Positions 49,901 through 61,878 of a DNA stretch of 64,000 nt are shown here, one piece after another. Within the stretch, counting starts at the first letter, position 1. Each line of letters begins with the position of its first letter. The translations under genes were made by a program, and so were the position numbers. This DNA comes from Gavia stellata (lineage: Eukaryota; Chordata; Aves; Gaviiformes; Gaviidae): contig NC_082603.1 in assembly GCF_030936135.1 (NCBI RefSeq), forward strand, positions 27,556,880-27,620,879, read 5' to 3'. The notes under the pieces were generated by a model, which ran no database searches, was not told where the DNA came from, and was given only the letters and a program-made list of their open reading frames with translations.

Positions 49901-52640
49901 TCATACTGTTGTACCCAGAGAGCTCGCTTTGATGAGAAGCTCAATGACAAGGGGTGTGGGTCCTGCAGCACCATTCGTCGCTGCTCAGGGAGACTCAGCC
50001 AGCACCCGGCCACCCCGGAGCGGCGAGCTTCACCTCACAGCCCCCTACCAGCACTGGCACGTTGCACTGGAACTGCAAAGGTGCCTCTGAGCCAAATGCT
50101 GGGACCAGGAGCCACAGGAACCAGCTCTTGGCTGCCCGCTGGCAGCCAAGGCAGCCCTACAATGCTGCCTGCAGGCTGCCGGCAGAGCGTGGGGTCCCTC
50201 CGCACTCACCCCAGGCATCACCAGCTCTGAGCAGCCATTATCATCCCCTGCGCGTACCAAGCGCCAACCCTGTGATGCTGTATCTCCCACTTGGCAGAGT
50301 GTGAATTACCTCCCCTCACCAAGCTGGCCATGCTGCGGCTGTAAAAGCAGATAAAACTTCTGATGGCTTCTCCTTTTTAAAAGCGGCAAAACCCGACTAT
50401 CCATTCCCACCCCGAGGAAGGAAATGAAACTGCGCTGTCAGCCTTGCTCACACCAGCCAAGGGGTTCCGATGAGCCTTCAGGGTGTCCACTCAGACAGCT
50501 CCTGGCCCCCCCAGTACCTGCCATGCCCTGCCGATTTTGTTCATTCACCCCCCACTGCTATGGCAGGACACAGATGGAGGGGGTCCTCTGCTTGTGCCTG
50601 ATCTACTCTTTAAGCACTCAGTCTGCTCCCTCTAATATCAGTTGTCTGTATTTGCTACGGCAGCTGGAGAGCCAAGCCAAGCTGGTGTTGGTGCTGTACC
50701 ACTCCATACTGAGACACAAACACTAGGAAGGGGAGGACGTATCCATTCACATAGCCATGTCACCAAAAGTGACTTACTGAAGGCTGTGGAGCAGACTTGA
50801 GGAGAACCAAAAGGAAAAGAGCCGAGATGGGAACCCAGGTTTCCTGATCCTTCACCCTGACTCAGCCGTGAGGAACTGGGCCCCTCTAAACCTGCCTGCC
50901 ATAGCGACAGAGAGAAACCTGCCTTCCCCACCACGCAGGTGTGTGATTGTCAGTGCTTCTGCTTTTATTTGCAGAAGGAGGTTTCAAAATATATTTTAAA
51001 AGAATTGAAATCATGTAGGGGCGATGGGGCACAGGGCTAAGAGGGCTTTACCTGCACCAGGCCTTCCCTCCCCACTGCCGTCACAGCTGCCACCAGTTCA
51101 GCATCTACTGCATCTCCACAGTTCAATCACCAACCTAAGGCACAGCGGTATTTTGAAGAGAAACACTGAGACAAAAATAAATAAATTGGGACCCTGGGAG
51201 GGAGACCTGAGCGGCACACTGAAGTGAGAAAAAGTGGTTTCTCTCGTTCTGTGTATAATTACACTGACATGTTCCTAGACAATACTGGAGACCCAAGCAC
51301 AGCAGCAGCTGTGGACCAAACAGAGAACCACACAAAACGTAGGAAAGGCAGCCAGTCAACCCACCCCCTGCCCGGGGGCTGCATCAGCACTGCCCGTGTC
51401 ACTGCTGCCAGCCTGCCTGCCTGCTCGCAGGGGCAGAGCCAGCGCTGGACGGGCAGGCAGGGCTCGGCTCCTGGCCGCGCTGAGGCTGGCGCTCCCGTAC
51501 GGACACCCATTTCCCTGCTCCCACTCGGCCAGTCCACTAGAGCAGCGCTGCTGAACGTCGTTCCCATTCTCTCTGCAAGTGAAGGAAACGATGTAATAGG
51601 AAACATGCAAAGAGGACAGAAGTGGGTCTCAAACCTCCTTCCTTTTTCATTATTTGGGTAACACAGAAAAAGGAAATCCTGATTAACCAACCGCACTTAC
51701 AGGTGGGATTTTTAGACACCGGCCTTTTTTAGCAGCTATCCAGGTATCCACTGAACTGAAGCATCATGATTATCAACCATTCTGTTCACACCAGGTACTT
51801 GTGACAAAGTGATTTCTTTTGACATACAGCCAATTGACAGACAGTCATGATCAAATCACAACTCTGCTGCATGCTCATCGCACGTACAACAGTTAATCTT
51901 GCAGCCATGCGAACTGTTTTGCAAATTGAAATCTCAGAGGCATAGCAATTACAATACCAAATTCATACCACATCTCTCAGCCAACTAATTGTACATCCAA
52001 AAAATCACCACTTGAATAATCTGAATACATTCACCTTTACAGCTAAAAGAAAAACCCCACTACATGCTTGATCTCAACACAATTTTGAGTTACGGAACCC
52101 CATGGGAAAAAAATGCCAACCTCTGATTTCAACAGCAAAATTGCTTCTATCTAAATACAGCAGATGCATAATTCACATTGAGTTCTAACATCTCAGTGTT
52201 TCCAGCAATGCTCTTTTTCACATCTGCAAAATGAGGATATTCCTATTGCTTCCTCTAGCGCTCTCAGCCCGTCTGCAGGAAGGCAAGACCTATATACATC
52301 TACGCCAAATGTAGCGTACATGTTAACATCTAAAACAACCATATCTGGATTTCTCATTGTTAGGCAACCGTAAACCTTAAAGGTCTTTAAATGAATCTGC
52401 AGGCTCAAAACCCAGGCTGATGTTTTAGATGAGCTGAGCTTTACAAAGCCACCGCCATAAGCACGCTTGTGCCACTGCGGCATTTTGAGCTCTTTCACAC
52501 ACACATTTCTTGACTTTTGTTTCCATCCCGGGGAGCAAGTTGAGGTGGGGAGCAATAGATATGAATTAGTGACTTTGCAGCCAGCATGTTGAAGAGGGCC
52601 GAAATAGATGAGAATTCTGTGTTTAAATTGCAAAGGGAGG
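43913..52640. other. Intergenic sequence without recognisable genes
   Basis: Several medium ORFs (for example 46957-47433 and 47450-47833 plus, 51224-51661 plus, 51259-51696 minus) show no family similarity, no domain and overlapping opposite-strand frames, so I treat them as chance. An AT-rich simple tract lies at about 46060-46092. Unnamed old-repeat-like sequence lies at about 44120-44400. Confidence 0.6.
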
Positions 52641-52649
52641 AGAAAATGA

Positions 52650-53090
52650 AGTTATCCAAGCCACGTGAGTGGGATCAAAAATGAATCATCAAGGCTGGAA
52701 AATGGCTAACCTCTGATCCCTGAAACCAAGAAATCTGGCTGCTGTCATGTATCTGCTGATCTAATTTTTTTACACTCTCCCCTCCATACAGACAAGACGC
52801 GTTTCCATTGCAGCTAAACAATCAATGCCTGATTACTTCAAATGCTTCACTCTCAGGGATGCACAATTAACCAGGCCCATATTTGACACTGCAAGGGGAG
52901 CGCAGTATTTTCTGGGAACGTCTGACAAGTTTCAAACATAAAAAACACAAATCAAATGGCCCAGCAGATAATGACAGCCAGTGCCCTGGCAGTTAGATAA
53001 TGTGCGTGCTCCAAAGCAAGGCCAATTAGAAGCAATAAAAACAAATTTGAAATGTTAGAGCAAAGGTCAGAAATCCTCAGCCATTACTGC
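52650..53090. other. Candidate conserved non-coding element
   Basis: The block is rich in homeobox-type and GATA-type cores (CAATTA, CAATCAATG, AGATAA) with no repeat signature and no long ORF. Its texture matches developmental enhancers. Conservation could not be tested. Confidence 0.35.
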
Positions 53091-56000
53091 AGGCTTGATT
53101 TTTTTTTTTTTCCAAGTGGTCACCAGTGTCTGTTTCCAGAAAGTGAGCCCAAATTCACGCTTGCCAGATGACCACCCACCTATTACAACAGATGATGATT
53201 TCTGGGCCATGCAAACCCCACTAACTCGGTGCATGAAGAATCCCAGCACTACCTGGCAGTCTTACCAGGTCCATACTCTGTGGCTCTACCTTTCTGAATG
53301 CAGGGGCTGCTCCATGCTCCTTCTAGAGAAGGCATCATATTAGAGCCTGCTCCCCAGGAGAGTTTGGAGATGTCTCTCCCTCTGCCACAGAAGGGATCCT
53401 GCTACTTGTCCATCCCTCGGTTCCTGCCCTCCTTCCCCAGCTCACTGCAGCAAGGCACATCTGCTTCACTGAGCAAACAGTGCACGGAGGCAGGAATAAT
53501 TAGCTTGTAACTGGAATCATATTATCACACAAGAGAAGAAGTAGGCACAATTACAAGCAATGCATGTGGCTCAGACCCAGCCATTGTTCTATATCTTTAC
53601 TGACCCTGGAGCAGGAAGCTGCAGAGAGGATGGGAATAGGTTTTGTCTTGTCTCCTATCCTCCTATTTCCTAAGGAGCAACAGGAGAATAATGGGTTGCA
53701 CTTACCTGATGAGGTACTAGCAGAAAATGACCGTCTCTTGAAGTTGTTCAAGTTAGCAATATGATACTGGGATTAACGTGCTATGTACATCAGACATTAC
53801 CCATGTCAATCCACCCTACACATAGCAGCTGTCTCTGCTTGCAGGGCAGAGTGCTCTATCCTACTCTTTAGAAATACAGGGAGAGTCTAGACAGGGATGA
53901 GGCATGAAATAACACAGATGCTGTAAATCTGCTTACCGAGCCCTGGCTTCATCAGAGCAACACACCCAAGGAAGGAAAAGGAAAGCAGGTGGGTATCTCC
54001 AGGCGTATCTATATGAGGATGCCTGTGAGAGCTAATCCAAATACATTTAGGGTGTAAATGTAAAGCTGATTACTGAAACCACAGTAAGCTCCTATGTGGA
54101 TATGCTCCTTCAGAGTTAAAGTAGCCATAATTCAATTTATTCATTTAGCTCATTTCCAAAAGTAAATTAAGGTAGAGTAAATTAAATTAAATCAGCTGAC
54201 AGCACCTTCATTTTGAAAGGGATTATTAACATGGACCCAATCTACTTCATACAGTAATGCAGATTATTTTCTCCTGCTGGGCCACCCAGGCTCCCCAGGC
54301 TAGTCCTGAAGTATTTTTACACACAGTCTGTTCAGAGACTGTCTGAAAGCAGGACCAAGCTGGAGGTGTACTTGGCTGTTTGCATGTGCTTTAGTGTGTG
54401 CGTGCTTAAATCCAGGGTAAAATCCTTCCAGCTGACACTCTGTTTCCCAAGTACTTGACAAGGTAATTGTTTTAATGTGGTATTTTGGTGAGCCCTCTGC
54501 TGGGAGCGGGCCAAGCACTGCAAATCTCCCCAAACTCTGCAAATGGATCCTTTTCATTGAACCCACGCAAATGTGTCACCATTTAAAACCTGAAAGGTTT
54601 TCTTTAACGGCAGCTACAAGCATCAAGAGTTGCATAAAACATGCAGATATGTGTGGGAGTGAGCTGACAGATTATAATTACCAATAGAGAAGGGGGAAAA
54701 AACAAAAATTAATTTTTGAGGCAAAACATATAATTTGCCTTTAAACCATAGTAGTGCTCCCATTACTAATACACTTTACAGCCCTGGAAATCAGATTGAA
54801 GTTGTTTGACTCCTCAGCAGTTTTTTTAAATTTTCCTTTTAAAGGAGCACCGGCCAATGTGGGAGGATAAAGCAAGCAGTTTTTTAGACACTCATACGAG
54901 CTTTGCACTGTTTGAACATGCAGGGAGCCAGGTAAGACAGTCTGCAGGCTCTGGCTGCGAGGTGGCGTTTCTGTGCTAGCTGGTAGGGTTGTGCACCAGT
55001 GCAGCCCTGGCCAGCCCTGCCAGTAACATAAGGAAGACTTTTAAATACCGTCTGGTCCCACTTGTCCCTACAAAAGCGACAGAGCTATAGGGCGCCCATG
55101 GACCAGGTCCTGGTGAAATCCCTGAGATAGGTTGCAATCCTTCCTCCAAGGGACCCGGGATGGTGATGGAGAGTTTTGCAGCTGACGTTTTTTTTTCTCT
55201 GCCCTCATTTCATTGTCTTCTTTCTCTACAAATTGTAAGTAGTTTTGCTGACCTTTCTCTGGAGCAGCACTGGAGGAAGGGGAACAAACCATTTACTTTG
55301 CTGTGTCTGCACAATTCAAGAGGGATTGGCAGTAGTGTTTATGATACTGGCACCATTTTGGTGCCTTGGGACTTTCTGGGAGTCCCTTCACCCCCTCAGG
55401 GGCATAGTAGGGTGAGCTGTTGATGTTACAAGTAGCCTGGGGAGGTAAAGAGCCTGCATATATCCTTTGTGGGCAAGGGGAATGGCCAGACCCCCAAGTT
55501 GCCCAGGATTGCTCTAGAAAACCCAGGATTGCTCTAGAAAACTTCTCCATGAAGACCCAAGTCAGTTCTATTTTGCAATAACAACAGAAAAAAAAAATTA
55601 AAAAAATACGGAGACACTGAATTTGCTCTTAGCAGCAGTGGTAGCCTCTCAGTGTGGCTGAAATGTGCAGCTGAAACCTAAGCTGTCTCCTTGTCCATGT
55701 GTTGGAGAATGTGCAGTTTGTTTGGCCACACAGACGTTTCATTCAAACTAGTTTGCTAACTGGGCTATATTTTCCTATGCTAACACATGTCTATGCCCTG
55801 TCACCAGAGCCCAAGGAATGAATGGCTCAAAGATGGCCAGCGACGTCTCCTTCCATGTGAGAGAAGTCATGAGAAAAAAAGAAAAGGTGCCGGTTTTCCT
55901 TCCTCTCACTTTCACAGCATTGCAATGTTATTGTGCCCTGGAAGCTGTGGACTATTTCAGGTCTTTGTTGCACTGAGATCAAATTTGGTCTAGAACATTT

Positions 56001-59000
56001 TTTTCTGTTTATTAGACTCTGCTCTCCTCTTAGCCACTGAAAATGGTGAGGAAAAAGATGACAAGACAGTGATTTAAGTTTGGGAGAAGTGAGCTGGCAG
56101 CAGACAGAGCCCCTAGAGAATGACAAGAAGCAGCCATCTATAGAAAGCAGACAGGTGGCTTCACTCCCAGCTCGCTTCACTCCCTGCTCTCATGTCAGTC
56201 ATGGCCAGGTCAAAGAAAGCACTACCAGGTGTAGGTGAAACCTCAACAATCCTGGAGGCAGAGCTTAAAAGTGTAGAGGGGAGTTCTTCGGAAACAACGG
56301 AAGAGGTGGACTGGGAAGAACATCCCAGACCCAGTGGGACAGAAGGACCCACACATAGCACATGCCAGAAAGCAGCAAATCCCTGGGATGGTATTGGTCT
56401 GAGCCCGTAAGACCACATAACCTCTGGACACAGCTCTTTAGTGTCAAGATGGGGCTCAAAACTTGAAAGGCTGAGTTGTCTTGGCAGAAGTGCCTCTGAT
56501 CAGACTGTGCCCATACACAGGAAGACATTCCTCCCCAGCTCCACCCAGAATGATGCAGATGACGGTGCCCATCACCTCTGAGGATGACAGGACAGTCCTG
56601 TGGGCCTATCCAGCCTGTTGGATATGCAGCTGTGAACTCATACATCATCATTAAGGCTGCAAAGTCAAGCAGCAAAAGGAGGAATTGCCAGAATAAAGGC
56701 TGTCAGAGCAATTTTAATTCAACCTCCTGGTGGATATGCCATCTGATGTGGTCTTTAATTACCTCATCACAGCCTACTTTTTCTTCAACAAGACTGCTGC
56801 TTCATTCAGGGCATGATGGACAGACAGCAGTTAATGAAGGGCCAGTCAATATTTTGTTCTGTCCTTTTTTTGTTCAGTGTGTGGCCCCAGGTATTATTTG
56901 CTGCATGCCATGAAATCCCTGCTGTTAGACAGAATTATTCATCTTCTCCCGGACTTTTCTGTCATGTGTATCAGTGCAGCAACTGTGAGCTTCTCACCCA
57001 GGAAGAAATTTCTCTTCCAACACTCCTGTGAGCAGAGAGCCTGGGTTTTACCTACAGGAAAACGTGGTGCAGACACGAGTTGCAGAATGCTCCACTAGTG
57101 AGGCCCAGGTGGGATTTTTCAGGATACCCACGTTGTTTCTGTTTAAAGCCCAGCTCCCCTAACCTCAGCCAGAGCTGTAAGCACTCAGCACTTCTATAAT
57201 TTGAACTCCAGTGTGTCCAGAAAATGAGAAACATGGAAGTGGTGGCTCTCAGAGAAAAAATGTCAGTGGTTTAAAGAGGCAGCAGCTCCTCTGCTGATGC
57301 TGTGCTGGAGCAGGGCTCTGCTGCGCAGTCAATGAGCCGGAGTGAAAGAACAGAGCAACGCTGATATGGGCAAAGGGGTGAACTTAAGGCAGGTGCACTG
57401 CAAGGTGACTGGCATTTGCAAATTTTTCAGCAAAAATTGTGTTTTCCTACCTTAACCATTCTCTGTAACAGCTGTACTCTGCTTTCGCTTAATCTCTTAG
57501 AAATTTTTCACCTTTTACCAAATATTTCAGTGGAGGACATTTCTCCCTTTCGACCCAAGCAATCTTAACCTTTACTCTGGCACAAGTAGAATGTGGTGAG
57601 TGCAGGACAGAGACTCGGTAAAAGGAGGAGCTCCCTGTTCCGCCGGCAGCATCAAAAGGAGCCCCACTCAAATGCTTTCCAGTAGAGTGCAGTGGGAGCA
57701 GAATTTGCTGGTCACCGAGCAGCTTAAAAAAGGACAGTAATGAGGAGAGGAAGGGCAATGAACCTTCATTGCCACCCGACAGCCCCTTTCTGCACTGCGC
57801 TCTCCTGCTCTGCGCCCACTTAACCCAACCTTAAGAGAGACGTCTTTGTGTCCAGGACGGACTTCCCTGAGCCTCTCTGAAGTGTGTCTAAGTGGCAGCG
57901 CGCTCTTCTCCAGCAGCTTCTGTAGGCAGCACAGCAGTCTCTTTTACTCTGTTAGAAATTCATAGGCCTACCGGCTTGTCACTCCAGAAAATGTCCAGCA
58001 TCTTCAGCAAGGCTTTTAATTCAGTAGCTCACATAGGAAAATATTCTAACCTTCCTGCCCTCCCCAGCTGAGTCATTGATGCTTTCCTATCTTGCTGCAG
58101 ACACATCACCTTCCAGAAAATAATTGCTTAGCATGCTGGTAACAGCAGACATTATCTTTCTGAACTGGGCGTTTGTTTGGGATCACAGGGTCTTCCCATG
58201 ATGAGGACTGCAGGACACATTGGGGTTACTATTTGAAAGGAGTCCTGACCTTCCCTTGCAGGCTGTGGGAAACCCTGCACGGCCACTGGGCTGGGCTTCT
58301 AGGGGAACTGGGGGAAGGCTGGAGGAAGCTCAGCCAGAGGGAAGGGGCTGAAGGGTTCTGGAAGGGACTGGATGAGCTGTGGTGGGACGGAGGGTGCACA
58401 GGAGAATAACCATGCTGGACAGGGAGGGGATAAAGAAAGAACTGTCTAAGAAGTAGAGAGTGCTAAAAAAACCCCTTTAAGCATTTCATTTTCCTGTCTG
58501 GCCTCTTTACAGAGTCAGTGCACAGTCCAGAGGTCTTCTCAGGGATCTGAGCTCCTTGGGGACTTGAGGTTTGCCCAGAGGTTCCTTTGGTTACAGAGGG
58601 AGCAGAAGCTTGTAAGCTTGATGTTTACAGCCCTGCAACTGTGAACACCTCCTCTCACTGGTGAGGACGTGTTGGGAGGGAACAGGATTGCCCAGTGCAG
58701 AGTTAGGTGCACCGAAGCTCACCCCAACCCTTCAGAGACCACCACTACAACGATGGGTTCAACGTTAATTTCTAGCAATGACCCCTCAGGGACAAAGCAC
58801 AGCACCCCTGCTGTCCCCCGCTGGCAGGCTCAGCCAACACCCGCGGGCTCCAGCCCTAACCTCCCGTTCATGGTGGCCTCAAGGGCGGTCGGTGGAGCCT
58901 GACTCCTGGGAGGGAGGGTGGTGGGCACAGTTCCATGGCAAGGAATTGAAGGCCCCATCTACAGGTGACACTTGTCCCAGCGGCTTCTGTAGACAAGGGC

Positions 59001-59290
59001 AGGTAGAATCTCACCACAGGTCCAGCTGACCGGTTGGATTCACTTACAGGCACAGAAGCGCCTTATACAGAGATAGCTATTTCTCTTTGCCTCTTGAAAT
59101 AAGCTGCACAAGTATACGGGATAGCAGAGGGTACCCTAGCCCCAGCCTCAGTCTTGGTTCTGTAACCAGAGCTGTTGCATCAGTTCTTGCCTCTTGCTCC
59201 AGATGACCCTAATTCAGTTCCCACTGAACTGCCCGCGTCGCCTATGCTCTAGGACAGCTGTTGCCAGACAGCCTGACTGCGTGGACTGAA
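53091..59290. other. Intergenic sequence without recognisable genes
   Basis: Contents include a short AT-rich block at 54110-54230 (AAATTAAATTAAATC) and a 20-bp tandem duplication at 55502-55541. ORFs are chance frames. Confidence 0.6.
55502..55541. repeat. Perfect 20-bp tandem duplication
   Basis: CCCAGGATTGCTCTAGAAAA occurs twice head to tail, without a spacer. Confidence 0.95.
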
Positions 59291-59299
59291 CTCTTGAAA

Positions 59300-59440
59300 G
59301 GTGCCTGAATTTGGGTACCAGTCATATTTCTGACTCTCAGGACCATCTCTCCATTTCTGTGCCTCAATTTCCTTCTCTGCAACAGCGTGATACCAACATA
59401 AACATCTCCTTCTTTAAGATTTTTCAGTCAGATGTGCTCT
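59300..59440 (+). mobile_element. MIR-like SINE relic
   Basis: ATTTCTGTGCCTCAATTTCC followed by TTCTCTGCAA resembles the MIR core (CTCTGTGCCTCAGTTTCC, TCATCTGTAA). The flanks are too decayed to set ends. Confidence 0.45.
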
Positions 59441-59444
59441 GGAA

Positions 59445-61060
59445 GTGTTGCAGGTTGTTGCTATTTCCAGGGCTATCGTTATAACACATTTTGGCTGCAC
59501 TAATTCCCTCAAACAGAAATTGCTCTGCCTGTAGTAGGCTGGGACAAAGCAGCCAATTAGTTGTCCCTTACACGTTTATTAACTCTGCAGCTTTCTTTCA
59601 ATGAGTATGTGGAATCTGGTAATGTTTTAATATATTTTCATAAACTGTGGGCACAACATGTCCTGTTTCAAGCTAATAACCATGCCATATAATTAGTTCT
59701 GATTACACAGATATTTAGTATCATTTTACATATTCCAGTCCTTTCCTCGTGCCACTGCCTAGCTGAGGCATGTTTGAAACCACAGCCATCTCTCTTCTGT
59801 TTCCCAGCAGTTTGCAAGATTTTCTTTTGGACAGTTTTGCATTAACACGACAGCTTCAAAGAACAATTTCATTTCATTGATGTACATTTTATATATATAC
59901 AGGCTCTGATCAAATGTCAGGTGACAAAGCCCAGGATACAAATAGAAGGCATTTGTCTACTTGTAAGGAAAAGCCGGTATTTGAAAGTTATCAGGAAATT
60001 AACAACATGAATTTTTAAAAATCTGTTCCTTAAACATCTGTTGGCTTTGGGCTGAACATTTACCGTATTTAGGATTTTACTGCGGGGTAGCACTCCCCAA
60101 ACAAAAGATCCCTCACCCCATCAGACTCTGGTGGGGGAACGTGAAAAATTTGCTCTGTGCAACCCGATTATAGATGTGTATCTTTCCCTGCTGGCGTGGC
60201 TGTCTCTATAGAGATGGACATGGATATTTGATGAGATTAAAATGCTTCAGTTACCACTGTCAGTGGTTCTTTAATTTAAAATGAAGCAAGCAAACAAACA
60301 TTCCTTTTGATGAGGTAACTGAACGATGCTACGGAAAAGCACTTTGCTGTCAGGTGGTAATTAGGTTCAGTAATAGTTGTGGGTTTTTAGCCTTGGAGGC
60401 TGTGGCCCCTGGGAGTCTGAGAGAAATGATACATTCAATTTCCGGAGGAGAGGAAGATGCTGGATGCTTTTCTCTGCTAACCCTGCAGGTCTCTGCAGAT
60501 AAGAGCATTCAGAACTGCAGCGCTGACAATCCTCCTTGAGCCAGCCTAAACTGTTGTGTCAAGATCAGGAACAGAGAAAGGGAGATGGACTCAAAGCAGG
60601 GCATTTAACCACCTACCGCAGTCAGGCTGGCTCTGACCACATATATAAGGGACTGCCAGAATGGCTGCACTGAGAGGATTTTTAAAGGCTGCAGAAGGAA
60701 CTCCAGCAATCGCTGTATGGTCTGGGCTGATATTTGTAACATCCACCTTACGCATCACTGGAAAATCTTCAGTAGGAAAGTGTTCCTTTGCAAACAAGCA
60801 ACTGTTCCCACAGGTACTTTTTTAAGGAGGGAAAAAGTGGGGAGAAGGGAGTGAATTTCAAGGCTCAGCTGCCTCCCTTGCCAGTTTGAAATTGGCTTTT
60901 CCACTGCAAAATATAAATTATACTTGGTTGTGCTGTTAAGATTTGAAACCCAAATGCAACGTTCCAATTGGCCCAAATGCATTTAATTGGAAATTTTGAG
61001 TTTGGAGGCGTTATTGCTGTTTTCTCAGAACAGAGGCAAATTCTGAATATAGTGATTCCC
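59445..61060. other. Intergenic, with AT-rich candidate regulatory blocks
   Basis: The blocks at 59450-59750 and 60870-61030 contain many AATTAG/TAAT and ATGCATTTAATTGG-type sites. No coding signal was found. Confidence 0.3.
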
Positions 61061-61855
61061 ATGAAACAGGAGCTGTGGTTCCTGCTCTGCTCCCCTCCTC
61101 ACGTTATTACACAGCTTTGCTTGTTCAAGGAATGACTTCATGTCCAAAAAGACTTCCTTTTGGACAAACATCCACTGAACTGGTTGTGAAGCTGGAGTAA
61201 GGATTTATGGTGAGAGGGGGTCCCCAGGTAAAGGGTCCCAGTTGGACTGGCGGAAGGAACCTGCCATATGGCTGCCAGCACTGTGGCAGGTCCAAGGGGA
61301 GATGGAGAACCCTGCCTTTAGCACAGGTTTGCCAGTAATTTCCTGAAGCACTGAAAAAGTTTTCACTTCCAGAATTAAAACTTTTCAAAATAAAGTGGGT
61401 CTAATTCTCCTCTCACTCTCAGGAGATAAATGAAGGGTAAGTCCATTAAAGATACTGGTGTGAGATTGGTGTACAGCAGACAGAATTCAGGAAAGATATC
61501 GGTATCTCCAAAATCCTCTGAATATTTTTTCAGACATAAACCAGGTATCTTTCCTGATCATAAATGCTTTACTTCCGAATGGAATTTCAATAAAATAAGC
61601 ACAGTTAGACTAGCACGCTTATTATAAAGCCATAATGCAGTAGCACTGAAGTTTAGTCATGAAAGGTATTAAAAAAGCAGCCCTGCCAAAGCAAGAGAAA
61701 TTGCTTTCTGACCTACCGAGTTTTAGGAGTAGGTGCTAGTGGTCTCTCTACCAAGGAGTTCAGCCTGTAGTAATCCAAGAACGTCCTGGCCACATTTCTT
61801 CCAAGCTTCATATCTGTGAGTTTTTAATTAAGGAGCATTTTTTGGAAATAATTAA

Positions 61856-61878
61856 AAATAATAATAATAATAAAAAAA
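61856..61878. repeat. (AAT)n microsatellite
   Basis: A short run of about five AAT units grades into a poly-A tract. Confidence 0.9.

Noticed and set aside
51224..51696. 145-codon ORFs on both strands over the same DNA
   Set aside because: Mirror-image open frames in a locally GC-rich stretch; neither looks like a known protein.
52193..52633. 146-codon minus-strand ORF
   Set aside because: No similarity to AGBL4 or any family that I know, and no signs of exon boundaries matching a domain.
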